Shown: one piece after another, positions 7,085-13,457 of the stretch
How positions within the stretch are numbered: position 1 is the stretch's first letter
How the letters are laid out: the number at the start of each line of letters is the position of its first letter
From: an uncultured Eubacteriales bacterium
Lineage (GTDB): Bacteria; Bacillota_A; Clostridia; Lachnospirales; Lachnospiraceae
Direction: 5' to 3'
NCBI GenBank assembly: GCA_900321365.1
Contig: ONVT01000013.1
Coordinates: 1 to 13,457, forward strand
Length of the DNA: 13,457 bases
Made by a program: the position numbers and the translations under genes
The notes under the pieces: model-generated
The model's input: the letters and a program-made list of their open reading frames with translations, nothing else
Databases searched by the model: none
What the model was told of the DNA's origin: nothing

Positions 7085-8176
7085 TTACTTCGCCTCCTTC
7101 CGGAACACCAACTTGTACTGAATGAAGAACTCGCATCCGATCAGGAAGAAGATGATGATCGAACTCAGGATGTCGGAGAAACTCTGGTTCAGGCCGAACT
7201 GCGTCGCGACCTCGCCGGCGCCCTTGCCCAGGAAGGCCAGCAGGAAGGCTGTGAAGATCATGCCGACGGGGTTGAACTTTGCCATCCATGCAACCATGAC
7301 CGCCGTGAATCCGCGCCCGCCCGCAAGGGTGGTCGTCATGGTATGGTCTGTGCTTCCGACCATCAGAAGTCCCGCGATACCGCAGATCGCGCCGGACAGA
7401 AGCATGGTCCGGATAAAGACGCGTCCGACCTTGATGCCGATATAGCGCGCCGTCTTCTCACTCTCACCGACAACCGCCAGCTCGTATCCATGCTTGCTCT
7501 TTTTCATGTAGATGTGGAGGAAGACGGTCAGTGCCGCTGCCACCAGAACCGTGAGCAGGTATTTGTACTCCCCGATCTGAGGAAGCCAGCCAGCCATCGT
7601 CTTCTGATTGATGATACCGATCTTCCCGGATCCCCTCGGAGACTCCCAGACAATGATAAAGTAAGCGACCAGCTGTGTCGCGACATAGTTCATCATCAGC
7701 GTAAACAGCGTCTCATTCGTGTTCCACCTGGATTTGAAGAATGCCGGGATCGCGGCCCAGATCGCGCCCGCCGCAATTGCCGCGACGATCTCGATCACGA
7801 TCAGGAGTCCGTTCGGAACTTTCCCGCCAAGCATGATCATGCAGCTTGCCGTCGCAAGGACGCCCATCATAACCTGTCCCTCGCCTCCGATATTCCAGAA
7901 GCGCATGCGGAACGCCGGCGCCATCGCAAGGGAGATGATGAGCAGGATCGAGACATTCTGCAGAAGGACCCATATTCTTCTCTCGGAGCCAAAACTCCCC
8001 TCCCAGATCGTCTTGAAGACGCTGACCGGATCGTCGCCGGTCAGCAGGAAGGTCACAAGCGCACAGGCCAGGATCGCGAGCACGATCGCCCCCGCACGGA
8101 TCAGAACTGCCTGCTTCAGGGAGACTTCGGGGCGTTTTACAATATGGAACAGAGGTGCCTTCTTTCTTTCATTCAT
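7085..8176 (-). CDS. ABC transporter permease, nucleoside (BMP-type) importer, first permease
   Basis: Integral membrane subunit of the importer, related to NupP/NupB. The 363 residues start with a charged cytoplasmic leader (MNERKKAPLFHIVKRPEVS), then a first membrane helix at about 25-47, and roughly eight to nine further hydrophobic segments. Family motifs are FWNIGGEGQVMMG (about 92-104), RWNTNETLFTLMMNYVATQL (about 150-169) and AGGRGFTAVMVAWMA (about 286-300). The ATG overlaps the ATPase stop as ATGA, and a ten-base Shine-Dalgarno match sits five bases upstream within the ATPase gene, so the two proteins are probably made in step. It differs clearly from the second permease, so the channel is a heterodimer. 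Substrate (nucleosides or purines) is inferred from the BMP-type partner. Confidence 0.92.
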   Translation of the reverse strand: MNERKKAPLFHIVKRPEVSLKQAVLIRAGAIVLAILACALVTFLLTGDDPVSVFKTIWEGSFGSERRIWVLLQNVSILLIISLAMAPAFRMRFWNIGGEGQVMMGVLATASCMIMLGGKVPNGLLIVIEIVAAIAAGAIWAAIPAFFKSRWNTNETLFTLMMNYVATQLVAYFIIVWESPRGSGKIGIINQKTMAGWLPQIGEYKYLLTVLVAAALTVFLHIYMKKSKHGYELAVVGESEKTARYIGIKVGRVFIRTMLLSGAICGIAGLLMVGSTDHTMTTTLAGGRGFTAVMVAWMAKFNPVGMIFTAFLLAFLGKGAGEVATQFGLNQSFSDILSSIIIFFLIGCEFFIQYKLVFRKEAK

Positions 8177-9708
8177 GTCGCATCACCTCCTCCGAGCGTG
8201 GTCATCATGCTGCCGACCTCATACTTGTTCGTCTTCCTTCCTTCCACGATGCCGGAAACCTTTCCGCCGCACAGGACAAGGATCCGGTCCGCCAGCTCCA
8301 GGAGAACGTCCAGGTCCTCGCCGACATAGAGGACGGCGACTCCCTTCTGCTTCTGCTGGTTCATCAGGTCGTAGATCGCGTAGGAGGAATTGATGTCAAG
8401 CCCGCGGACCGCGTACGCCGTCAGGAGGACGGAAGGCGCGGACGCGATCTCACGCCCGACCAGAACCTTCTGGACATTTCCTCCGGACAGCCGTCTGACC
8501 GGTGTAGTAAGACCCGGCGTGACAACCTCCAGCTTATCCTTGACCTTCTGGGCAGTATCCTTCGGCGCTGTTCTGTCCACAAACACTCCGCGCCCCCTGC
8601 GGAATGACCGCAGCATCATGTTGTCGGTCATGTCCATGTTGCCGACAAGACCCATGCCAAGACGGTCCTCCGGGACAAATGACAGGGCCACTCCCAGTCT
8701 CTGGATGTCCAGCGGATCCTTCCCGATCAGGCTGGTTTCCTGTCCCTCAGGGGAGATGTAGGTGATACTGCCCGACTCGACCGGCTGCAGTCCGCTGATC
8801 GACTCCAGCAGCTCCTTCTGGCCGCTGTTCGAAATGCCCGCGATTCCCAGGATCTCGCCGGAGTTCGCCGTAAATGACACATTGTCGAGCTTGATAAGGC
8901 CTTCCTCACTCCGCACCGTCAGTCCCTCAACACGAATCCTCGGCTCAGGATTCACCGGTTCGGGACGGTCGATGTTCAGGGCGACAGCGTGACCCACCAT
9001 CATGTCCGTCATCTCCTGCGCATTCGTCTCGCTCGTCTTCAGGCTCCCGATGAACTCGCCCGCGCGGAGAATATCCACGCGGTCTGAGATCGCCAGAACC
9101 TCATTGAGCTTATGCGTAATGATAATGACCGCCTTGTTGTCCTTCTTCATGTTCCGCAGGACATCAAACAGCTTCTCCGTCTCCTGCGGGGTAAGGACAG
9201 CGGTCGGTTCATCCAGAATCAGGATATCTGCATTCCGGTACAGAACCTTGACGATCTCGACTGTCTGCTTCTGCGACACTGTCATGTCATAGATCTTCTG
9301 CTCCGGGTTCAGGTCAAACCCGTAACGCTCACAGATCTCGCGGACACGCTCGGCGGCCGCCTTCAGGTCATACTTATCCTCCTTCAGCCCGAGGATGATA
9401 TTCTCTGTCGCCGTCATGACATCCACCAGCTTATAGTGCTGGTGGATCATGCCGATTCCCAGCTCCAGCGCGTCCTTTGGCGATCGGATGCTGACCTCCC
9501 TCCCGTCCACCTCAATCTGACCGGAGTCCGGACAGTAGATGCCTGACAGAATATTCATCAGCGTCGTCTTACCGGATCCGTTTTCACCCAGCAGGGACAA
9601 TATCTGCCCCCTCTGGATCTCAATGGAAACGTCGCGGTTTGCCACAACCTTTCCGACGAATGTCTTTGTGATGCCGCTCATCTTGACGGCCGGTACCCTG
9701 TTATCCAA
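8173..9708 (-). CDS. Nucleoside-type ABC importer ATPase with two ABC domains
   Basis: Cytoplasmic ATPase of the importer, related to NupO/NupA, with two ABC domains in 511 residues (usual family length). NBD1 has Walker A GENGSGKT 41-48, Q-loop Q90, Walker B ILILDEP 162-168 followed by TAVLTPQE, and switch His199; its signature is degenerate (MTVSQKQT, 142-149, not LSGGQ). NBD2 has a degenerate Walker A (GISNSGQK, 291-298) and no Walker B carboxylate (LLTAYAVRGLD, 428-438), but a normal signature LSGGN (407-411). Thus one composite site looks active and one degenerate. The start is TTG at 9706-9708, supported by AGAGG seven bases upstream; the next in-frame ATG (codon 10) lacks a binding site. 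It follows the binding-protein gene by 88 bases and overlaps the permease gene. Confidence 0.94.
   Translation of the reverse strand: MDNRVPAVKMSGITKTFVGKVVANRDVSIEIQRGQILSLLGENGSGKTTLMNILSGIYCPDSGQIEVDGREVSIRSPKDALELGIGMIHQHYKLVDVMTATENIILGLKEDKYDLKAAAERVREICERYGFDLNPEQKIYDMTVSQKQTVEIVKVLYRNADILILDEPTAVLTPQETEKLFDVLRNMKKDNKAVIIITHKLNEVLAISDRVDILRAGEFIGSLKTSETNAQEMTDMMVGHAVALNIDRPEPVNPEPRIRVEGLTVRSEEGLIKLDNVSFTANSGEILGIAGISNSGQKELLESISGLQPVESGSITYISPEGQETSLIGKDPLDIQRLGVALSFVPEDRLGMGLVGNMDMTDNMMLRSFRRGRGVFVDRTAPKDTAQKVKDKLEVVTPGLTTPVRRLSGGNVQKVLVGREIASAPSVLLTAYAVRGLDINSSYAIYDLMNQQKQKGVAVLYVGEDLDVLLELADRILVLCGGKVSGIVEGRKTNKYEVGSMMTTLGGGDAT
8182..8191 (-). promoter_or_regulatory. Ten-base Shine-Dalgarno match inside the ATPase gene end
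   Basis: The minus strand reads AGGAGGTGAT five bases before the first permease ATG. It matches the Firmicute anti-Shine-Dalgarno end of 16S rRNA (ATCACCTCCT) in full and overlaps codons for the C-terminal Gly-Gly-Gly-Asp of the ATPase. Confidence 0.8.
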
Positions 9709-9715
9709 TGTATTT

Positions 9716-9720
9716 CCTCT
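9716..9720 (-). promoter_or_regulatory. Shine-Dalgarno site supporting a TTG start
   Basis: The minus strand reads AGAGG, then seven bases, then TTG at 9708. No ATG is at comparable spacing, so it decides the ATPase start. Confidence 0.65.
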
Positions 9721-9742
9721 CTATCCCTGCTGAAAATTGGAA

Positions 9743-9777
9743 GAGGCAGTACAGACAATAGCTCTCTGCACTGCCCC
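9743..9777 (-). other. Intercistronic stem-loop between binding-protein and ATPase genes
   Basis: Arms GGCAGTACAGA (9745-9755) and TCTGCACTGCC (9765-9775) form eleven pairs (one G-U) in the minus-strand RNA, extended by two more outer pairs, with a nine-base loop. It begins about 20 bases after the binding-protein stop. A short pyrimidine-rich run with UUUU follows after several bases, so partial termination or mRNA stabilisation is plausible. Such elements commonly raise binding-protein dose relative to membrane subunits. Confidence 0.65.
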
Positions 9778-9796
9778 ATTCTGATTAAGATTGTTC

Positions 9797-11032
9797 TTAG
9801 AACGCAACATCCAGAAGCGTGATTCCGTCGATCGGGCTTCCGTTTCCTTCCTCGTCATAGAACAGTCCGAAATACGGAGCGGATCTGAACTCAGACTCAT
9901 GGAAGTATCCGTCAAAGACAACCGCTGTATCCGGCAGATAATCCGGATCGGTGTCGACATCCGCCTCGAATCCGTCCGGGAGTTCCTCGCCGAATACGGT
10001 GAAGGTGGAGGTGTCAAATACATGCAGGCTGCCGTCTTCGAGCTGTGCCTTGACAGCCTCGATCTCCTCGGCGGTACCCTCGGCCGCGACAGCCTCGTTC
10101 AGCTCGGTCAGCTGTACGGAATCGGTCGCAAGCGTTCCGGTGTAGTCCGGATCGAACGCTTCGCCGTTCACCGCGTTGAGGATCGCCTCCTTGAAGTACG
10201 GCGTCCAGTTGATCTTGGAAGAGATGATGTAGGTGTTCGGGGCAGCGTCGATGGTGGATCCGTTATAGGATACATCCGGGACACCGGCCGCCTCACAGGC
10301 TGTCGGGGCTCCCATGGAGTCAGCGTGCTGGGAGATCAGGACGCAGCCGTCCTCGATCAGGGTGTTCGCGCCTTCCTTCTCAGCGGTCTCATCATACCAG
10401 GAACCGGTGAAGGTGACTTCCATCGTTGCGCTCGGGCACTCATGTCTTACACCCAGGAAGAAAGAGGTGAATCCGGAGATAACCTCTGCATAGGTAAATG
10501 CGCCGACGTATCCGACCTTTGCCTCGTCCTCGGTGATATCACCGTTCTCGATCATCTCGTTCAGCTTCATGCCCGCGGCAACGCCGGCAAGGAATCTGCC
10601 TTCATAGATCGAAGCAAACGCGTTGTGGTAGTTGTCAAGGCCTTCGGTATGCGCCTTGGTGCCGGTCGCGTGGCAGAACTGCACTTCCGGTACTTCCTGT
10701 GCGGCCTGGATCATGTAGTCCTCATGGCCGAAGCTGTCTGCAAAGACAATGCCGCAGCCCTGGTCCGCCATATCCATGGCCTCTTCGTAGCACTCCTGTC
10801 CTTCGGGGACATTCGTCTTCAGGATGATCTGGTCTTCACTCATGCCGAGCTCCTCGGCCGCTGCCTTCGCCGCATTGATGAAGTTCAGGTCATAGGTGGA
10901 GTTCTCATCATGCAGGAAAATGAAACCTGCCTTGAAATCCTCCGGAACCTGGGCATCAGACTCCGCAAATGCCGGCACGCAGAGCGAAACTGTCATCAGC
11001 GCGCTTACTGTTAATGCGATAAGCTTTCTCAT
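9797..11032 (-). CDS. BMP-family (nucleoside/purine) ABC transporter substrate-binding protein
   Basis: Extracellular solute-binding protein of the importer, BMP/PnrA-like family, which usually captures purine nucleosides. The 411 residues begin with a Sec signal (MRKLIALTVSALMTVSLC) ending at an AFA-ES type I signal peptidase site near 23. The only nearby Cys (C18, context TVSLC) does not make a convincing lipobox, unusual for Gram-positive binding proteins. BMP-like blocks include GFIFLHDENSTYD (about 36-48), IVFADSFGHEDYMIQAA (about 95-111), NAFASIYEGRFLAGVAAG, KVGYVGAF and GSWYDETAEKEGANTLI. The C-terminal part, ending DGITLLDVAF, makes it longer than the 330-360 common in the family; I recall this form in clostridial homologues. 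Strong AAGGAGG lies eight bases upstream and a near-consensus promoter precedes it. First gene of the operon. Confidence 0.93.
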   Translation of the reverse strand: MRKLIALTVSALMTVSLCVPAFAESDAQVPEDFKAGFIFLHDENSTYDLNFINAAKAAAEELGMSEDQIILKTNVPEGQECYEEAMDMADQGCGIVFADSFGHEDYMIQAAQEVPEVQFCHATGTKAHTEGLDNYHNAFASIYEGRFLAGVAAGMKLNEMIENGDITEDEAKVGYVGAFTYAEVISGFTSFFLGVRHECPSATMEVTFTGSWYDETAEKEGANTLIEDGCVLISQHADSMGAPTACEAAGVPDVSYNGSTIDAAPNTYIISSKINWTPYFKEAILNAVNGEAFDPDYTGTLATDSVQLTELNEAVAAEGTAEEIEAVKAQLEDGSLHVFDTSTFTVFGEELPDGFEADVDTDPDYLPDTAVVFDGYFHESEFRSAPYFGLFYDEEGNGSPIDGITLLDVAF

Positions 11033-11040
11033 ACACTCTA

Positions 11041-11047
11041 CCTCCTT
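11041..11047 (-). promoter_or_regulatory. Strong Shine-Dalgarno site of the binding-protein gene
   Basis: The minus strand reads AAGGAGG, eight bases before ATG 11032. Strength fits the high expression expected for a solute-binding protein. Confidence 0.85.
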
Positions 11048-11091
11048 ATATGTAAGAGCATGTTCCTGTAATCCCAGTCGACTACGGACTC

Positions 11092-11120
11092 AGTATATCA
11101 GCGAACCCTGCAGGTGTCAA
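11092..11120 (-). promoter_or_regulatory. Near-consensus promoter of the importer operon
   Basis: The minus strand has a perfect -35 TTGACA (11115-11120), a 17-base spacer and -10 TATACT (11092-11097). The spacer contains an 8-base palindrome CCTGCAGG (11107-11114), which could be part of a repressor site. The expected transcription start near 11085 leaves about 50 bases of leader. Confidence 0.85.
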
Positions 11121-11206
11121 CAATTCTGTCGCTTTCGCCGGCGCATTTTCCTGTCACAATGCAACAAAAAATATGGGGCACCTCTCCACCGAAATATCTA
11201 TTTATG

Positions 11207-11252
11207 ACAAAAAACAAGGCAGACTGCTCCACAAAAACGTGGACAATCTGCC
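11207..11252 (-). terminator. Intrinsic terminator of the AAA+ gene
   Basis: In the minus-strand RNA, GGCAGAUUGUCCAC pairs with GUGGAGCAGUCUGCC (one bulged G, one G-U), closing a five- to six-base U-rich loop, and UUGUUUUUUG follows at once. This is a textbook rho-independent terminator about 110 bases after the AAA+ stop, and it separates that unit from the importer operon. Confidence 0.92.
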
Positions 11253-11362
11253 AAAGTTTCAGCTTTTCTGAATTATTGTAATGCCTTAAAACCGGTATAA
11301 AATCCGCTTATACATCCTGTCTGTCTTTTCCTTCAATTCAAGAACGCCAGGCAAAAACTATG

Positions 11363-13457
11363 TCACCGGAAATCCTTCTCTCTCAGAATGATGCGGTCCT
11401 CGCTGTCATAGCGCTTCTTCGCAGACCCGATCCTGCGGAAGAACGTGTTCGCGTTTTTGATGGCGCGGTCCACCAGCTCGATCACATTCGTCACAGAAAC
11501 CGGCTCGCCGCTCTTCATCGCGGCCTCCACTCTCGCGCGGCAGGCCTCGACGGCCTTCTCGCTGAAGACATAGTCTTTGCTGCCTGCGTAGATCTGTCCG
11601 AAGTTGACCAGATCATCACTGGTATACTCCGGAATATAGATCTGGGCCGTAAACTTCATTGTGAAACGCGGATGACGCATCAGCAGGTCATGAATGTAAC
11701 GCTGCTCGTCCTCGAGTATCATGATCATCCCGTCCGTCCTGAATTCCATGGCCGTCGTCAGCTGGTCGACGATCGCGTCATCCAGATCGCCCGCCTCCTC
11801 AACGATCAGGACGCCGCCGGCAATCTTCGCGATGGTCGCGGCGATGTCCTTCCGGTTCAGGTCGGCCGCGTAGATCTTTGCCATTTTGACCGAGTGCGTT
11901 CCCTTGTCCTCGGCGATCGCCTTCGCGATTCCGGTCGCGATCGTGGTCTTGCCGCAGCCGTGGGCACCAAGAATCAGGATGTTGCCGGTCCGGCTTGTGC
12001 GGTCGTCCTTGCGGTTCTCCGCCTGCCAGATCGCGCCCGCAATCTGTTCGGGAAGTGTATCGATGGTGGTAAATCCCCTGAACAGCTCCATCTGGTTTTC
12101 TTTCAGATACTGCCTTCCCGTAAAGACCTGCGGCTCCGGTTCACTCTTCGGGACTTCCCTGGTCACCTGCTCGCCGATCTGTCCGGCAGCGCCGGCCGCG
12201 GCTCCAAATCCTGCCGCGGCCGCGGCGGCTGCAACAGCCCCCACGGCGGATCTGCCATCGGAAGAGAGCTCTGCCGGGAACGGTCCGTTTCCGGAACCCT
12301 CCTGCGCCGCATTATCTCTTCTGAACTCATCCGGCTGTATAAAAGCGTCTCCTCCGAATGCACCCTGCTGCATGGGTGCGGCTCCGGACGCTTCTGATAA
12401 CGCCCTTCCGGGAGCCTGCGCGATACTGACGCCATCTTCCCCGTAAAAAGCGCCGCCTTTGGAAGTAACCTCCTCCTCTGCCATCTCTGCGGCCTTCTCC
12501 GCCGCGCGGGAAGCATTTATCGACGCCTCCTCCGCGGCCGCCGCACTCTCGGTCAGATACGCTTCATGAAGCTTGCGGATCTCATCAACCGGAAGCCTGC
12601 GTGTTTTCGCCTCCGCGATCTCTTTCGTGTACGGAACGCGCGGTGTGCTCATAAATGCCGCCGCGACAGCAGCAGCCGGATCCGCCTCAGCATCCGTCAT
12701 GTCATTTCCGCCCTCCGTCTCAGCCGGCGCGGCAGCCGTCTCCTGTTCCGGAGCCCCTGTCACAAAGCCGGCCGCTTCGTCCCTGCCCGCAAGGCCCATG
12801 TCCGCCCTGAGGGCGTCGTCTGCCTGCGCGATGTCAGAAGCGGGTATCTCGGAGGTATTCTTTGCCTCACGGACGCCGTCTCTGAGGAAAAGCGGAATCT
12901 CCGGATTCTCCGGCATACTCCCGGAAGAAACGTCCTCTCCGCCAATGGCCGCCGCAGAAGCGGACTGTGCATTCGGTTCCGGATAGCCCGGCGCCGCGCC
13001 CATACCGTCATAGGAGGCTGCCTTTGCCTCCGCCTGATGCTGCGCGGTCATCTGCGCCTCTTCCGTCGCGCTCATCACGCTCCCGCCGGTAACCTGGCGC
13101 ACATGGTCGCCCCTGTCTCCCATGGCCAGAAGGATGTCGTCGATGGTCAGCCTGCCGGCCTGGCGCTTCTGGGACGCCTCGGACTCCGGCACGCGGAATG
13201 TCATATCCGTCCCTCTCGCCGCGACCGCGTTCTCCTGATCCTCTTTTGACCGGTCGATCGCCTCCTCGAGGGCAGCCTCATCTGCTTCGAGCTGCTCCCT
13301 CGGGCCGACGCCGGACACAATCTCCCGCATACTGCGGATCATGTCTTCCTGCATCTGCTGCGGAGTCGCCTCTTCCGCCGGAGCGCCAAACAATGTATCC
13401 ATCGCCGGAGCCGCCTTTTCCACAGATCCTTCCGTTCCTGCCGCATCGCTCTCAGTC
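11363..13457 (-). CDS. AAA+ ATPase-like protein with long Ala/Glu-rich N-terminal region (5' end outside window)
   Basis: Function unknown. The frame is open to the window edge (697 codons seen); a GTG at 13421-13423 is possible but the residues before it (TESDAAGTEGS) have the same low-complexity character, so I treat the gene as partial. The first 400 or so residues are Ala/Glu/Gly-rich and look disordered, with one conserved-looking island, RQAGRLTIDDILLAMGDRG, and a nearly pure Ala/Gly segment encoded at about 12170-12245. The C-terminal 270 residues form an AAA+-like domain: Walker A GAHGCGKT (11945-11968), then VLIVEEA (11792-11812) at the Walker B position, where Glu replaces the usual Asp, and a sensor-1-like strand MIMILED. 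The end, KKRYDSEDRIILREKDFR, resembles uncharacterised Lachnospiraceae proteins from memory only. It is followed by a strong terminator, so no downstream partner gene is visible. Confidence 0.8.
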   Translation of the reverse strand, partial: TESDAAGTEGSVEKAAPAMDTLFGAPAEEATPQQMQEDMIRSMREIVSGVGPREQLEADEAALEEAIDRSKEDQENAVAARGTDMTFRVPESEASQKRQAGRLTIDDILLAMGDRGDHVRQVTGGSVMSATEEAQMTAQHQAEAKAASYDGMGAAPGYPEPNAQSASAAAIGGEDVSSGSMPENPEIPLFLRDGVREAKNTSEIPASDIAQADDALRADMGLAGRDEAAGFVTGAPEQETAAAPAETEGGNDMTDAEADPAAAVAAAFMSTPRVPYTKEIAEAKTRRLPVDEIRKLHEAYLTESAAAAEEASINASRAAEKAAEMAEEEVTSKGGAFYGEDGVSIAQAPGRALSEASGAAPMQQGAFGGDAFIQPDEFRRDNAAQEGSGNGPFPAELSSDGRSAVGAVAAAAAAAGFGAAAGAAGQIGEQVTREVPKSEPEPQVFTGRQYLKENQMELFRGFTTIDTLPEQIAGAIWQAENRKDDRTSRTGNILILGAHGCGKTTIATGIAKAIAEDKGTHSVKMAKIYAADLNRKDIAATIAKIAGGVLIVEEAGDLDDAIVDQLTTAMEFRTDGMIMILEDEQRYIHDLLMRHPRFTMKFTAQIYIPEYTSDDLVNFGQIYAGSKDYVFSEKAVEACRARVEAAMKSGEPVSVTNVIELVDRAIKNANTFFRRIGSAKKRYDSEDRIILREKDFR

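Larger units (their letters stand above)
11033..11362 (-). other. Intergenic region between AAA+ gene and importer operon
   Basis: These 330 bases hold, in transcription order, an AT-rich trailer with no clear motif, an intrinsic terminator (11207-11252), a stretch of about 85 bases without a recognised element, a promoter (11092-11120), a short leader of about 50 bases with an 8-base palindrome AGTCGACT (11076-11083), and the AAGGAGG site (11041-11047). I see no gene and no riboswitch-sized leader. Confidence 0.8.

Noticed and set aside
10962..11032. Lipoprotein signal with Cys18 in the binding protein
   Set aside because: Residues before C18 are V-S-L, with Leu at -1 where Gly, Ala or Ser is expected; AFA-ES fits signal peptidase I better.
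11033..11091. Purine riboswitch before the importer operon
   Set aside because: The leader predicted from the promoter is only about 50 bases and shows no three-way-junction pattern.
11360..12397. 345-codon plus-strand frame over the AAA+ gene
   Set aside because: Antisense to a domain with clear AAA+ motifs; no own promoter or known motif.
13421..13423. GTG as the definite start of the AAA+ protein
   Set aside because: The frame stays open to the window edge with the same composition, and the preceding AAGGA is only three bases away, too close to be convincing.

Overview
The window looks like a chromosomal segment from a G+C-rich Firmicute of class Clostridia, most likely a Lachnospiraceae relative. 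This is inferred from three things: the gdpP-rplI-dnaB order, the close resemblance of the transporter proteins and the AAA+ C-terminus to clostridial families I recall, and strong GGAGG-type ribosome binding sites throughout. No database search was possible. All eight recognisable gene starts and all nine genes lie on the minus strand, so transcription runs from high to low coordinates. There are no RNA genes, transposons or CRISPR arrays visible.

From right to left: (1) 11363-13457 is the 3' part of a gene for an AAA+ ATPase with a very long Ala/Glu-rich low-complexity N-terminal region; its start lies outside the window. It ends at a strong intrinsic terminator (11207-11252). (2) 11033-11362 is a 330-base intergenic region holding that terminator and a near-consensus promoter (TTGACA-17-TATACT) with a strong Shine-Dalgarno site for the next unit. 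(3) 6086-11032 is a complete four-gene nucleoside-type ABC importer operon: BMP-family binding protein, double-NBD ATPase, and two permeases. The last three genes are tightly packed (ATGA overlap, then a 3-nt gap), while the binding-protein gene is separated from the ATPase gene by a strong stem-loop that probably sets a higher dose of binding protein. The operon ends at a palindromic hairpin (6033-6054). (4) 3696-5843 is glgB, glycogen branching enzyme, with its own sigma-A type promoter and an unusual Lys/Ala tail in which lysine recurs every fourth residue. (5) 1-3624 is gdpP-rplI-dnaB: the membrane c-di-AMP phosphodiesterase, ribosomal protein L9 (ATGA overlap with gdpP) and the first two thirds of the replicative helicase, cut by the window edge.

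The transporter and GlgB are ordinary metabolism (nucleoside salvage, glycogen storage) and the left block is a conserved housekeeping cluster. The parts that least fit the ordinary are the GlgB tail, the AAA+ protein, the acidic insertion in GdpP, the binding protein lacking a lipobox, and a set of inverted repeats flanking glgB. I did not find a clearly new multi-gene system.
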